Source: Algoriphagus sp.
Lineage (GTDB): Bacteria; Bacteroidota; Bacteroidia; Cytophagales; Cyclobacteriaceae
Reading direction: 5' to 3'
Assembly: GCA_021298245.1 (NCBI GenBank)
Contig: JAJTDZ010000001.1
Location: forward strand, 1 to 64,000
DNA: 64,000 bases
In this document: piece after piece, positions 46,061 to 56,700 of the stretch
Position numbering within the stretch: position 1 is the stretch's first letter
Layout of the letters: the number at the start of each line of letters is the position of its first letter
Notes under the pieces: model-generated
What the model saw: only the letters and a program-made list of their open reading frames with translations
Told to the model about the DNA's origin: nothing
Databases searched by the model: none
Made by a program: the position numbers and the translations under genes

Positions 46061-46969
46061 TTAAAAATTTGCTTTATCCAACTGTTCTTTCAAATATGCC
46101 TGGAGTTCCTCCCCTTCTTCTACCTTTATCTCTCCCGGTAAACCCAAAATAAAGCGGGCTAATCCTGGCAAATGAGCCACCTTTCCCTCAAAAAAATATT
46201 GATTCCGATTTTTAATAGTGATAAAAGGTCTGGCATTGGGATGCTCTTCTACCATCAGTTGGTAAGCTTTTTTACTCAATTTAAGTTTTACAGCAAACTG
46301 TCCTTTTCCCGTAAAACCAAAAAGTGCTTGTTCGGGCAATTCATGAGATTCTTCTGATTTCCATCCTTCTGAGCTAAGTACAACTTCTCCAATACGCTCA
46401 ATTTTGAACATTTTCATGGAATTACTTTCTAGTTCGAAAGCATGAATATGTTCGTAATCAGAGGTAAAGCCAACAGGTTCCACCAAGCGATCAGACACGG
46501 TGTCGCTTTTCATAGAATAGTAATCCTTGAGCCAAAGCTGTTTTTTTTGTGCAATTCCGTGAGCTATCACATCCACCACCCTACCCCAATTGGCCTTAAA
46601 AAGTTGGTCACTACCTAATTTTACCTCTGAGCTAAGTTGCAATTTTTGTAAGAGAGAATCCCGAAGGAGGTTTCCTTTCCCTTGACTCTCTATCATGGAT
46701 TTTAACCATTGGTTTTCTTCAACCGAAAAGGTTGTTGAAGCTGCAGTGAGGTATTCGGGACGTTCTTGAAGTTTGTATTTGCTAAATTCTTTAACTACCA
46801 CAAAACCCAACGCTTCCAATAATTTAAAATACCTGTAAATGGTTCGCTCATCCGTTTCCAAAAGTTCTGCCAATCGATGAACTGGCTTCCCAATGGTGCC
46901 TTGAAGTAAATTGATGAGTTTGAATACGCGAAGAATTTTTTGTTGTTCTACCTTGCCAGACGTTGCCAT
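46061..46969 (-). CDS. HTH/WYL-domain transcriptional regulator
   Basis: LAELLETDERTIYRYFKLLEALGF HTH; WYL-like middle domain. Confidence 0.8.
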   Translation of the reverse strand: MATSGKVEQQKILRVFKLINLLQGTIGKPVHRLAELLETDERTIYRYFKLLEALGFVVVKEFSKYKLQERPEYLTAASTTFSVEENQWLKSMIESQGKGNLLRDSLLQKLQLSSEVKLGSDQLFKANWGRVVDVIAHGIAQKKQLWLKDYYSMKSDTVSDRLVEPVGFTSDYEHIHAFELESNSMKMFKIERIGEVVLSSEGWKSEESHELPEQALFGFTGKGQFAVKLKLSKKAYQLMVEEHPNARPFITIKNRNQYFFEGKVAHLPGLARFILGLPGEIKVEEGEELQAYLKEQLDKANF

Positions 46970-47023
46970 AGAAGAATTAGAAAATCCAAAATTAGGAGAA
47001 ATGGATTTACTAATTTAAAAAAA

Positions 47024-47038
47024 TGACACTAATTGTCA
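47024..47038. promoter_or_regulatory. Operator-like inverted repeat upstream of the WYL gene
   Basis: TGACA-CTAAT-TGTCA, 54 nt upstream of the minus-strand ATG. Confidence 0.35.
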
Positions 47039-47074
47039 AAATAGAAACGGCTTTCTCCATAAAAGGACGATATG

Positions 47075-47626
47075 CTACTTGGATATGGTCAAAGTAGTTC
47101 CAGATACAGAAGTAGTATACACTTGCAAGGCAGTACTAGCTGGACCTTGTACGACTTTTCCAGCAGTATCGAAAATAGAATTATGACAATTGCATATAAA
47201 TCGATTGTTGGAAAAAGACCAACTATCAAAACAACCGGAATGGGTACACACGGAGGTCATGGCCACATAGGTACCGCTGATATTGGCCACAAGGGTTTTT
47301 GCAGGTTCTATGAGTAGCCATCCTCCAGAACTTGCCAATCGGGTTTGAATGGTCAAATTGATGGCAATGGTAGACCCCGAAATAGTGATGCCATTCGAAG
47401 TAGATCCACCCCCAGGGGTACTTCCAGTTGGATCAGAGTCCTCAGAACTTACACAAGAAGTAAAAAATGCTACTCCAAAGCTGCTTAATACCGTGGCAAG
47501 CCCTGCTTTTTCTATAAAATTTCTTCTAGATACCGAAAGGTTTCCAGAACGTAAACATTCTTGAATTTTCTCTTGATTAGCCATAGTTTCAAATAGATCT
47601 TTCATTTTATAATCTATCTGAATCAA
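47075..47626 (-). CDS. Rieske 2Fe-2S protein with Tat-type signal
   Basis: SRRNFIEKAGL; SVCTHSGCFDSWSFSNNRFICNCHNSIFDTAG. Confidence 0.9.
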   Translation of the reverse strand: MIQIDYKMKDLFETMANQEKIQECLRSGNLSVSRRNFIEKAGLATVLSSFGVAFFTSCVSSEDSDPTGSTPGGGSTSNGITISGSTIAINLTIQTRLASSGGWLLIEPAKTLVANISGTYVAMTSVCTHSGCFDSWSFSNNRFICNCHNSIFDTAGKVVQGPASTALQVYTTSVSGTTLTISK

Positions 47627-47643
47627 AAAAGTTTTGCAATGTC

Positions 47644-48171
47644 CTAAAAATGTTTTCGTTTTAGAAGTTCACTCACCACTACAGCATCTTTCAATGATTT
47701 GGGATTTTTCAAAAGCTCGGCATAAGGATTTACCTTTTCGGGTAAATTATCATAAGCAGTCCATTTTTTTCTTGCTTCTTCAGGCACAGAGGTAGCGAAT
47801 GCAGGATACGTTTGGACGATTTCTGCTTCTCTCGAAGATTCATACCGCTTGGACCACTCTTGTTCTTGATTAACCACCTCAATCAAGACAGGCTCCATTA
47901 TTTTTTTCTCTGTACTTACTTCAGGAACTGTCGGAAACACCGGAACTATTGGTTTTGGCTCAGGAAGGGGAGATTTTGGAAGTTCTGGAAGGCTTGGCAA
48001 CTGCGCTTCTCTAATTTCTTTTAAAAGTTCTTCAAAACTTGGCCCCTTTTTGGGCGGAATAGAATCTGACTCTTCCTCAGAAGTAACTTCTTCTCCCTTC
48101 TTTTTGGCTACTGCCCTATAGATGAAGTAGAGAACAATGACGATGACGTAGATAACTTGACCGAAGTCCAT
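47644..48171 (-). CDS. Single-TM protein with charged/Pro-rich cytoplasmic region, unknown function
   Basis: MDFGQVIYVIVIVLYFIYRAVAKKKGEE…; internal ATG 48171 preferred over 48234. Confidence 0.65.
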   Translation of the reverse strand: MDFGQVIYVIVIVLYFIYRAVAKKKGEEVTSEEESDSIPPKKGPSFEELLKEIREAQLPSLPELPKSPLPEPKPIVPVFPTVPEVSTEKKIMEPVLIEVVNQEQEWSKRYESSREAEIVQTYPAFATSVPEEARKKWTAYDNLPEKVNPYAELLKNPKSLKDAVVVSELLKRKHF

Positions 48172-48395
48172 GCACCAAGATAAGAGAATATCTGATGACC
48201 TAAAAATTGTCAAGACATAAAAGCAGGTGAACAACCTTTATTACCTTCGCTAAATAGCAGCCGTAAGTGAATAAAAAGAACTCTTTAATTTTTACTCAAA
48301 ATTTGTCCAAGATTGTATGCTCTTAATTAAGTTTATTATTGCCAAATCCAACCTTTAGCCCTATTTTGAAGGCTTATTTGCAAGGAAATTAGTGT

Positions 48396-51300
48396 ATGCT
48401 GCTTAGCAAACTGGAAATCAAGGGGTTTAAGAGTTTTGGTGACAAAATGGTCATCCATTTTGACAAAGGAATCACTGGAGTGGTGGGCCCCAATGGATGC
48501 GGAAAATCTAACGTGGTAGATGCCATTCGCTGGGTATTGGGGGAACAGAAATCGCGTCTACTCCGGTCTGAAAAGATGGAAAATATCATCTTTAACGGAA
48601 CAAAAAATAGAAAGCCTACCAACTTAGCTGAAGTTTCTCTCACGTTTGAAAACACTAAAAACCTACTTCCTACTGAATATACTCACGTTACTATAACTCG
48701 CAGGTTTTACAGAAGCGGGGAAAGCGAATACCAAATAAATGGGGTGACATGTAGACTCAAAGACATCACCAATCTCTTCTTAGATACCGGAATCAACTCC
48801 AATTCCTATGCCATCATCGAACTTAAAATGATTGATGAGCTACTCAACGATAAAAATAATTCTAGAAGAGAGCTTTTTGAAGAGGCTGCGGGTATTTCAA
48901 AATTTAAAAATAGAAAGAGAGAAACCCTTCGCAAGCTTGAGGATACCGATGCGGATTTATCTAGAGTAGAAGACCTACTTTTTGAAATTGATAAAAATTT
49001 AAAATCGCTTGAAAAGCAAGCCAAACAAGCTGCTTCCTATTTTGAAATAAAATCAGAGTATAGGATAGCCAGCATCAACTTGGCAAAAAAATCCATACAA
49101 CAACAGCTACATTCCTTAACTGAGGCTCAAAGTACCGTTCAGAAGGAAGGGGATGCCAAGATTCAACTTCAATCTAAAATTTCAGCTTTAGAAGCTCAAT
49201 TGAGCGCAGGTAAAGCGGACTTACTAGTGAAGGAAAAATTGCTAGCCTCTAGGCAAAAGACATTAAACGAACATGTAAATACGATTAGAGGATTCGAGTC
49301 TGAAAAGAAAATCAAAAACGAAAGGCTTCGATTTTTAGAAGACAGAAGTTCTTCCCTCAAAGAACAATTGGATGGAGATAGAAAATCGGCCGAGCGCTCC
49401 AGTTTTTCGATAAAATCTTTACAGCAAGAAAAAGAGGCTGCTGAAAAGTTGTATGCTGAAAAAGAGCATGTAGTCACCCAACTAAGAGAGGAATTCGATG
49501 CTCAAAAAAGAATTACGCAAGAAAAGCAAACAGAGCATAAGGATATAACGCATCGCTTTGAACAAGTAAAAGAGCAAGTATATCAAGTTGGCAAGGAAGT
49601 AGAAATCAAACAAATTCAACTGGCAACGCTCAAACAGGAACTGGATCGTACATCTTCAGATACAGGCTCCCAAGAAGCTAATTTGGCAGATTTTGACCTA
49701 AAACTAGAAGAAATACAGCCACAATTGGAACTGGCTCAAGCCCGGTATAGCAAGATCCAAAATTTACAGGAAGAGCAGGATAAAAAGGTAGAAGAAACCA
49801 ACCGAGTCGTGGATTTGATCCGGGAAGAATTGGTAAATATTTCCAGGAAATTGGATTCAAAAACCAACGAGTACCATCTAACCAAGTCTTTGGTGGAGAA
49901 CTTAGAAGGCTTCCCTGAAGCTATCAAATTCCTGAAAAAAAATCCATCCTGGGGAAAAGACGTACCCCTACTCTCTGACCTACTGACTACAGAAGAAAAA
50001 TACAGGGTAACCATCGAGAACTATTTAGAAAATTACCTGAACTACTACGTGGTGGATACCGAATCCGAAGCTATTTCTGCCATCCAATTGCTAAGTGATG
50101 CTTCCAGAGGCAAGGCCAATTTTTTTATTTTAGAACATTTTAATCGATTTAAACCAAGCCAAACCAAGCTGTTTCCCAATGCCATTGCCGCTTCCGAAAT
50201 CATTGAGTTTGATGTCAAGTACAGCAGGCTTGTACATTTTATTTTAGACAATGTCTATATCGTTCCGGGTGAATACGGCGAATTTCCAAAAGACAATGAC
50301 TGCATTTTCTTGGCCGAAACTGGAAAATACATTCGAAAAAAATTCTCTTTATCTGGAGGCTCTGTAGGCCTATTTGAAGGGAAAAGAATTGGTAGAGCAA
50401 AAAATCTTGAAAAACTCGATAAGGAAATCAAAGAGCTAAATAAAAAAGTAAGTGCTACCCGATCCAATTTGGATCAAAAACTTAGCGAATTGAGTTCTTT
50501 AAAAGAGGTTAGTTTCAAAAAGGAACTTGAAGAAGCACAGGTAAGCATCAATGCATTAAATGCTACCTATGTGTCAGTGCGTACCAAAAAAGAACAACTA
50601 GCCGAGCTTTTGTCTTCCAATGCTACCAAGCGAGAAGATATCCTTGAACGGATCCATAGCATAGAGACCCATCTGCTTCAACTTCTTCCGCAGCAAGAAC
50701 AAGATCGTAGCCAATTTGAAGAATTAACTGCACTACTGGATAAAACCAAAATTGAACTAGAGTCAGAAAATAAACTTTTGGCAGAAAAATCTCAGCAATT
50801 TAATCAGGAGAATATCTCGTTTATCCAACAGCTCAATCGGGTATCAAGCATAGATCAAGAAATTGAGTTCAAGAACAATGGATTAGAAAGTACAAAGGAG
50901 CGCATGCAAAAAGCCCAAGCAGAGCTCTCCCAATTGGATGCAGAAATAAAGTCCATTTTTAATAAAAATGAACTTCAGGACGATGAGTTGGTGGAACTGT
51001 ACTCAGAAAAAGAGAGCCTAGAACAAGGAGTTAATGAAGCAGAGAAGGATTATTATGGAATTAGAGGAGAAATAGATGAGACCGATGCCTCCATTAGAAC
51101 TCTTCAAAAGCAACGAGAGCAAATAGATGAATTGGTAGTAGAAATTCAATCCCACATCAACGAAATACGACTCAAAATAAGTGGAGTAAAAGAAAGATTG
51201 ATGGTGGAATTCGAAGTGGATTTGGATGAATTGATTCAAGAAAATCCACACATGGATCCAGAATTTTCTGATTTTCAGGAAGAACACTTGCGGGAATTGG

Positions 51301-51935
51301 TTCGCAAACAAAAAGAGCGCCTAGACCGCATAGGACCCATCAATCCCATGGCCATGGAAGCGTTTGATGAAATCAAAATAAGATATGATTTTATCAGTGC
51401 ACAAAAGGAGGACCTGGTGAAAGCTAAAATTTCCCTTTTGACAACCATTGAGGAAATTGATCAAGTAGCAAAAGATACCTTTTTGGATGCCTTTTCGAAA
51501 ATTAAAGAAAACTTCGTCAAGGTGTTTAGATCCTTGTTTACGGAGCAAGACGATTGTGACTTGACTCTAGTGGATCCTAACAATCCTCTGGAATCACCTA
51601 TAGAAATCATGGCAAAACCCAAGGGAAAACGACCTCTGACAATCAACCAATTGAGCGGAGGAGAAAAAACCCTAACTGCCACTTCCCTATTATTTTCTAT
51701 ATACCTGTTGAAGCCTGCACCCTTTTGTATTTTTGATGAAGTGGATGCCCCGCTTGACGATGCCAATATTGATAAGTTTAATCACATCATTCAAAAATTT
51801 AGCTCTGAAAGCCAGTTTATCATAGTCACGCACAACAAGAGAACCATGGCCAGTACAGACGTGATTTATGGCATTACCATGATTGAGGCAGGTGTATCTA
51901 GGGTAGTTCCCGTAGATTTAAGGGAATTGGCTTAA
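48396..51935 (+). CDS. smc: Chromosome segregation protein SMC
   Basis: GVVGPNGCGKSNVVDAIRWVLGEQ; coiled coils, hinge; LSGGEKTLTATSLLF, FCIFDEVDAPLDDAN. Confidence 0.96.
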   Translation: MLLSKLEIKGFKSFGDKMVIHFDKGITGVVGPNGCGKSNVVDAIRWVLGEQKSRLLRSEKMENIIFNGTKNRKPTNLAEVSLTFENTKNLLPTEYTHVTITRRFYRSGESEYQINGVTCRLKDITNLFLDTGINSNSYAIIELKMIDELLNDKNNSRRELFEEAAGISKFKNRKRETLRKLEDTDADLSRVEDLLFEIDKNLKSLEKQAKQAASYFEIKSEYRIASINLAKKSIQQQLHSLTEAQSTVQKEGDAKIQLQSKISALEAQLSAGKADLLVKEKLLASRQKTLNEHVNTIRGFESEKKIKNERLRFLEDRSSSLKEQLDGDRKSAERSSFSIKSLQQEKEAAEKLYAEKEHVVTQLREEFDAQKRITQEKQTEHKDITHRFEQVKEQVYQVGKEVEIKQIQLATLKQELDRTSSDTGSQEANLADFDLKLEEIQPQLELAQARYSKIQNLQEEQDKKVEETNRVVDLIREELVNISRKLDSKTNEYHLTKSLVENLEGFPEAIKFLKKNPSWGKDVPLLSDLLTTEEKYRVTIENYLENYLNYYVVDTESEAISAIQLLSDASRGKANFFILEHFNRFKPSQTKLFPNAIAASEIIEFDVKYSRLVHFILDNVYIVPGEYGEFPKDNDCIFLAETGKYIRKKFSLSGGSVGLFEGKRIGRAKNLEKLDKEIKELNKKVSATRSNLDQKLSELSSLKEVSFKKELEEAQVSINALNATYVSVRTKKEQLAELLSSNATKREDILERIHSIETHLLQLLPQQEQDRSQFEELTALLDKTKIELESENKLLAEKSQQFNQENISFIQQLNRVSSIDQEIEFKNNGLESTKERMQKAQAELSQLDAEIKSIFNKNELQDDELVELYSEKESLEQGVNEAEKDYYGIRGEIDETDASIRTLQKQREQIDELVVEIQSHINEIRLKISGVKERLMVEFEVDLDELIQENPHMDPEFSDFQEEHLRELVRKQKERLDRIGPINPMAMEAFDEIKIRYDFISAQKEDLVKAKISLLTTIEEIDQVAKDTFLDAFSKIKENFVKVFRSLFTEQDDCDLTLVDPNNPLESPIEIMAKPKGKRPLTINQLSGGEKTLTATSLLFSIYLLKPAPFCIFDEVDAPLDDANIDKFNHIIQKFSSESQFIIVTHNKRTMASTDVIYGITMIEAGVSRVVPVDLRELA

Positions 51936-51968
51936 CTCTACTATTCTAAATCATCACCCCACCATAAA

Positions 51969-52637
51969 ATGCCCTTATCTTCAAAAAATTGGTTCTTTGT
52001 CTTATTACTTACTGTAATCACTGGCAATCCATTGGTTTCTTTTAGCCAAACACCGATTCCTCCTATCCCCATGGAATTCATGTTTGGACAGGATCGTATG
52101 GATTACCAATTGGTGATGAAGAGAAATTTTACCCCTCAGAGCAAGTTTAGTGTGTTGGCTATAGCTGTTTTCTCAGAGAATTACGGAAAAGAAAGGCAAG
52201 TAGGTGATGCTGTCGTTATTCCCCTGCAGGTAAATTATGCCTTAGGCAACTCGGGTCTTTCCCTAGCTGCAGGCGCGGAAGCCAATTCCGTTGCTGGATT
52301 TTCTAATTTTTTAGGGCTGGCTCATAGTAAGGCTACTAAAAAGTTGCTTGCTATTACTGTCTTATCTTATCAATTAAAGGAATCTCAAGACCTGAAGCTA
52401 TTTGGACTTTACGAGTACAAACCGCCATTATCTGAAAATTGGTCCCTATACACAAGATTACAATTTACTTATAATCAAGGACTTAGGTCTTCTGTTAATA
52501 ACCGAAGCTTTATATACTTACGAGCAGGCTTAAAGAAAGGTCCTTTTGGGTTTGGGTTAGGAGCCAACCTAGACGCGTATGGTGCTTCAAAAATTCCCCG
52601 TGAGAATTACGGTCTATTTACCCGTTGGGAGTTTTAA
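51969..52637 (+). CDS. Outer-membrane beta-barrel-like protein, unknown function
   Basis: Signal peptide, alternating hydrophobic strands, C-terminal Phe. Confidence 0.65.
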   Translation: MPLSSKNWFFVLLLTVITGNPLVSFSQTPIPPIPMEFMFGQDRMDYQLVMKRNFTPQSKFSVLAIAVFSENYGKERQVGDAVVIPLQVNYALGNSGLSLAAGAEANSVAGFSNFLGLAHSKATKKLLAITVLSYQLKESQDLKLFGLYEYKPPLSENWSLYTRLQFTYNQGLRSSVNNRSFIYLRAGLKKGPFGFGLGANLDAYGASKIPRENYGLFTRWEF

Positions 52638-52662
52638 AACCAGGAAAACCTGAGATAAAAAG

Positions 52663-52708
52663 TACAATCGCCGTACAATTTTTTACAATTTCCGTTCACA
52701 AACGGACA
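52663..52708. promoter_or_regulatory. Cluster of three phased TACAAT boxes plus palindrome upstream of the GIN-domain gene
   Basis: TACAAT at 52663, 52674 and 52684; TCCGTT-CACA-AACGGA at 52691-52706. Confidence 0.4.
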
Positions 52709-52798
52709 GATTACTACCCCTAATATTCATAAGGATTGAAATTTGGAGGTTTAAATTTTTTGGTCCATTTTTTGGCATAGAAAGGAAAAAATAATACG

Positions 52799-53515
52799 AT
52801 GCATACCTTCTCAAGCATTCTCGTTCTTGCGACCCTCCTCGCCACCCTCAATTGTTCCCATCGATCTAGCGATCAGACTGATGCTCAAACGAAAGAAACC
52901 AAACCTTTGGTAGGAGTTTCTGCTCTTAAAATTGATGGAGTATTCAATTTACATCTGATCCAATCGGATCAAGAACAAATAACTGTGGAGGGAAGCCAAG
53001 AGCTCGTTGATGAACTTTTGATTCATCAGGAAGGTAATGTCCTTGTTTTAGAAATAAGAAATGATCAGAGTTTTATTTTTGAAGATGAGGAACTTACCAT
53101 AACCGTTTCATTAGCCAAGCTTCATTCATTAGAATATAATGGGGTAGGAAATGCTAGAACAGAGGGAACTTTCAAAATAGATACCCTAGATCTTAGTGGG
53201 AATGGAGTAGGAAATCTAAATCTATCCTTAGAGGCCAATTCAATTACAGCAGATTTTGATATGGTGGGCAACATCACATTGGATGGAAGAAGCCAAAGTG
53301 CCAGCTTCATCAACAAAGGCATTGGTAATTTAGATGCCTCACAACTAGTAGTACAAGATTTAACGCTGACAAGTTCTGGTATCGGTAAGGTAGAGGTGAA
53401 CTGCACGGGTGATTTATTCTTGGAGGCAGACGGTATCGGTAAAGTAAGTGTTAGTGGCGACCCAAGGTTTACAAATAAAAGTGTCAGGGGATTAGGTAAA
53501 GTAGAGATAAACTAA
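52799..53515 (+). CDS. DUF2807 / GIN-domain lipoprotein-like protein
   Basis: Repeating beta-helix pattern GVGNA…GNGVGN…DMVGN…GIGN…GIGKVE. Confidence 0.82.
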   Translation: MHTFSSILVLATLLATLNCSHRSSDQTDAQTKETKPLVGVSALKIDGVFNLHLIQSDQEQITVEGSQELVDELLIHQEGNVLVLEIRNDQSFIFEDEELTITVSLAKLHSLEYNGVGNARTEGTFKIDTLDLSGNGVGNLNLSLEANSITADFDMVGNITLDGRSQSASFINKGIGNLDASQLVVQDLTLTSSGIGKVEVNCTGDLFLEADGIGKVSVSGDPRFTNKSVRGLGKVEIN

Positions 53516-53597
53516 GCACGATAGAAAAAATACAGCCATCACTTAGGCCATTCCTCTTAAATTTTGAATTCCGCATAATTTCCCTGATTTTAGGGAA

Positions 53598-54500
53598 ATG
53601 GGATCTCCATCTGCCCTAGAAAGTGTTCAACTAAATTTTTCTTCCTCAGACCTCCTTGGATTGCACCTAGCTTTGGGCGTGATCATGTATGGAGTAGCCC
53701 TGGAAGTAAGATGGGAGGATTTTTCTTACCTTAGAAAAAACCCTAGAGGATTTTTTCTTGGAATTTTTTCCCAATGTATACTTCTCCCCTTTCTAACCTG
53801 GGTATTTGTCAGCCTACTCCAGCCTCCTCCCAGCATCGCTTTAGGTCTATTTTTGGTAGCCGCTTGTCCCGGAGGAAATGTGTCTAATTTTTTAACTCAC
53901 TTTGCAAAAGGTAACACGGCCTTATCCATCAGTTTAACTGCTTTTTCTAGCGTAGCAGCGGTGGTTCTCACCCCATTTAACTTTACTTTTTGGGCAAGTA
54001 CATATCCTCCTACCTCTATTCTTTTGAAAGAAATACAACTAGATCCATACGAAATCTTTTTTTCTGTAGGGGTCCTCTTAGGTGTACCCTTGGTATTAGG
54101 GATGCTGACATCTTCCCAAGTTCCAAAACTTTCACAAAAAATTAGCAAAGTAATCAAGCCCATGAGTTTGGTGTTTTTTGCTGGTTTTATATTGATGGCT
54201 TTTGCTAATAATTTTTCCCTTTTTATCAATTATATAGGAACCATATTTTTGTGGGTATTTCTCCACAATGGACTTGCTCTGACAGCAGGTTTTGCTACTG
54301 GGAAAATTGGGAAATTACCTTATGCCGATATTAAAACACTCAGCATTGAGACAGGTATTCAAAATTCAGGTTTAGGATTGGTTCTTATTTTTTCCTTTTT
54401 CGATGGATTAGGGGGAATGGCTATTATTGCAGCATGGTGGGGAATTTGGCACTTAATTTCTGGTATTATTTTAGCTAGTTATTGGAAATATTCCTCATGA
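53598..54500 (+). CDS. Bile acid:sodium symporter (BASS) family transporter
   Basis: ACPGGNVSNFLTHFAKGNTALSISLTAFSS; multi-TM. Confidence 0.9.
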   Translation: MGSPSALESVQLNFSSSDLLGLHLALGVIMYGVALEVRWEDFSYLRKNPRGFFLGIFSQCILLPFLTWVFVSLLQPPPSIALGLFLVAACPGGNVSNFLTHFAKGNTALSISLTAFSSVAAVVLTPFNFTFWASTYPPTSILLKEIQLDPYEIFFSVGVLLGVPLVLGMLTSSQVPKLSQKISKVIKPMSLVFFAGFILMAFANNFSLFINYIGTIFLWVFLHNGLALTAGFATGKIGKLPYADIKTLSIETGIQNSGLGLVLIFSFFDGLGGMAIIAAWWGIWHLISGIILASYWKYSS

Positions 54501-55504
54501 AAACACTTTTCAATACAGTACTGCGGTGGGTAGTGAAAGCTGCCTTGCATCTTTACTTCCATAAAATAAGGGTGGAGGGAAAAGAAAATATTCCACGCCA
54601 TAGCTCAGTGATTATTGTGGCTAACCATCAAAATGCCCTCTTGGATCCCCTATTGATCGCTACGCATGTACCCCTATCGCCGCACTTTATGACTAGGGCA
54701 GCTGCTTTCAAAAATCCCATTGCTGCTAAGCTTTTGAATTTTATCAGGATGCTTCCCGTCTATAGAATTAGAGATGGATTTTCTACCATCCCTCAAAATC
54801 AAGGGACCTTTGAACAAACCTTCCAGGTATTACGAAAAAAAGGAAGTGTCCTAATTTTTGCCGAAGGCAATCATAGTTTTGTACGAGGATTGCGACCCTT
54901 GAGTAAGGGGTTTACTCGAATGGCCTACGGGGCAATGGAAAGATTTCCAGAAGTAAAGCCCATCATCTTGCCCGTAGGACTTGATTTCAGTGCTCATAAA
55001 AAATCTGGCAGTACTGTAAGAATTACAATTGGTAAATCTATCCCCGTAGATGTTCCCTCTTCTGAATCCGTGAAATTGACCAAAAGAGTGGAAGAAGCCT
55101 TGAGATCCTTGATCGTTTCAATTCCTGAAGAAGGATACGATCAAACTTTGAAAAAAATTCTCGAAGCGCAAGTTGACCTTACCTCAAAAAAAGAGGTGGA
55201 TCATTTTTTATCTGGGAAAGATCTTCCAATGAAAAAAACAGACTCAAGACCTTATTTGGTCAATAAAATGATGAAAATCTTCCATTTTCCTTTGTATTGG
55301 GTTTGGCTGGGTATCCTGGCGCCCCAAATTGAAGACGAGGTATTTACTTCAACTTGGAAGTTTTTGATTGGATTTATCCTGGTTATTCCTTTTTACTTGA
55401 TGCTGATGTGGCTAAGTTTTTTTCCTCTTCTGGGTCTATGGGCATGGAGCTGGTTAATCCTTTCCTTGCTTACTGTTTTATGGAATAAAAATCCACAAGA
55501 ATAA
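54497..55504 (+). CDS. PlsC-like 1-acyl-glycerol-3-phosphate acyltransferase
   Basis: VANHQNALLDPLL, FAEGNHSF; ATGA overlap with BASS (ATG 54497). Confidence 0.88.
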   Translation: MKTLFNTVLRWVVKAALHLYFHKIRVEGKENIPRHSSVIIVANHQNALLDPLLIATHVPLSPHFMTRAAAFKNPIAAKLLNFIRMLPVYRIRDGFSTIPQNQGTFEQTFQVLRKKGSVLIFAEGNHSFVRGLRPLSKGFTRMAYGAMERFPEVKPIILPVGLDFSAHKKSGSTVRITIGKSIPVDVPSSESVKLTKRVEEALRSLIVSIPEEGYDQTLKKILEAQVDLTSKKEVDHFLSGKDLPMKKTDSRPYLVNKMMKIFHFPLYWVWLGILAPQIEDEVFTSTWKFLIGFILVIPFYLMLMWLSFFPLLGLWAWSWLILSLLTVLWNKNPQE

Positions 55505-55573
55505 AAAAGGAATAAAATTAAAAGTGCTTGTTCTTTTTTACCTTTGTTGGAAGAATAAACCCAAATTTCACCC

Positions 55574-56668
55574 ATGAATCAAGACTTTCTACCAATCAAC
55601 GGAACGGACTATGTGGAGTTGTACGTAGGCAATGCCAAACAAAGTGCATTATATTATCAATATGCATTTGGCTACGAATTGATTGCTTATGCTGGTCCTG
55701 AAACTGGCATCAAAGACCGAGCCTCCTACGTATTGAAACAAGGTAAAATTCGTCTTGTACTTACCAGCCCTCTACATTCCAATCATCCCATCTCTAAACA
55801 CCTCATGCAGCACGGAGATGGTGTCAAGGTCATTGCCCTTTGGGTGGATGACGCTGAAAAGTCCTGGGAAGAAACTACGCGTAGAGGGGCGGTTTCTGTA
55901 GAGGCTCCTCACGAATTGAAAGATGCTCATGGAGAAGTAAAGATTGCTTCCATACAAACCTATGGAGACACTATACATACCTTTGTTGAAAGGAAAAATT
56001 ATCAGGGTGTCTTCTTACCAGGTTATGTTTCTAAAAAGAGTAGCTATCAAGCAAGTCCTATTGGTCTTTTGCATATCGATCACTGCGTAGGAAATGTAGG
56101 ATTGGGGGAAATGAACACCTGGGTTAGCTTCTATGAAAAGGTAATGGGCTTTTCTTTGCTGGTCACTTTTGATGATAAAGACATCTCCACGGAATACTCG
56201 GCACTGATGTCCAAGGTAGTTTCCAATGGAAATGGATTTATAAAGTTTCCCATCAACGAGCCTGCCGAAGGAAAAAAGAAGTCTCAAATTGAAGAATACC
56301 TTGATTTTTATGGAGGCCCGGGAGTACAGCATTTGGCTATTGCTACCAACGATATCATCTACACCGTAGGAGAACTTAGAAAAAGAGGAGTAGAATTCCT
56401 TGAAGTTCCTAGTTCCTACTACGATACGCTTCTAGATCGTGTAGGAAGCATAGAAGAAGACTTACAGCCCTTGAGAGAGTTAAATATCCTAGTCGATAGA
56501 GATGAAGAAGGCTATTTATTGCAGATATTCACAAAGCCCGTACAGGATAGGCCTACCCTCTTTTTTGAAATCATCCAAAGAAAAGGAGCAATTTCATTCG
56601 GAAAAGGAAATTTCAAAGCCTTGTTTGAAGCCATTGAAAGAGAACAAGAATTAAGAGGAAATCTTTGA
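55574..56668 (+). CDS. hppD: 4-hydroxyphenylpyruvate dioxygenase
   Basis: LLHIDHCVGNV, GGPGVQHLAIATNDI, LLQIFTKPVQDRPTLFFEIIQRKG. Confidence 0.95.
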   Translation: MNQDFLPINGTDYVELYVGNAKQSALYYQYAFGYELIAYAGPETGIKDRASYVLKQGKIRLVLTSPLHSNHPISKHLMQHGDGVKVIALWVDDAEKSWEETTRRGAVSVEAPHELKDAHGEVKIASIQTYGDTIHTFVERKNYQGVFLPGYVSKKSSYQASPIGLLHIDHCVGNVGLGEMNTWVSFYEKVMGFSLLVTFDDKDISTEYSALMSKVVSNGNGFIKFPINEPAEGKKKSQIEEYLDFYGGPGVQHLAIATNDIIYTVGELRKRGVEFLEVPSSYYDTLLDRVGSIEEDLQPLRELNILVDRDEEGYLLQIFTKPVQDRPTLFFEIIQRKGAISFGKGNFKALFEAIEREQELRGNL

Positions 56669-56700
56669 TAATTTTTTCTAGATTTCTTTATGATTTTCCT

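Noticed and set aside
52761-52778. Sigma-54 promoter TGGTCC-N-TTGGCA
   Set aside because: GG-to-GC spacing is 13 rather than 12; not called as a feature and kept only as a component of a finding.
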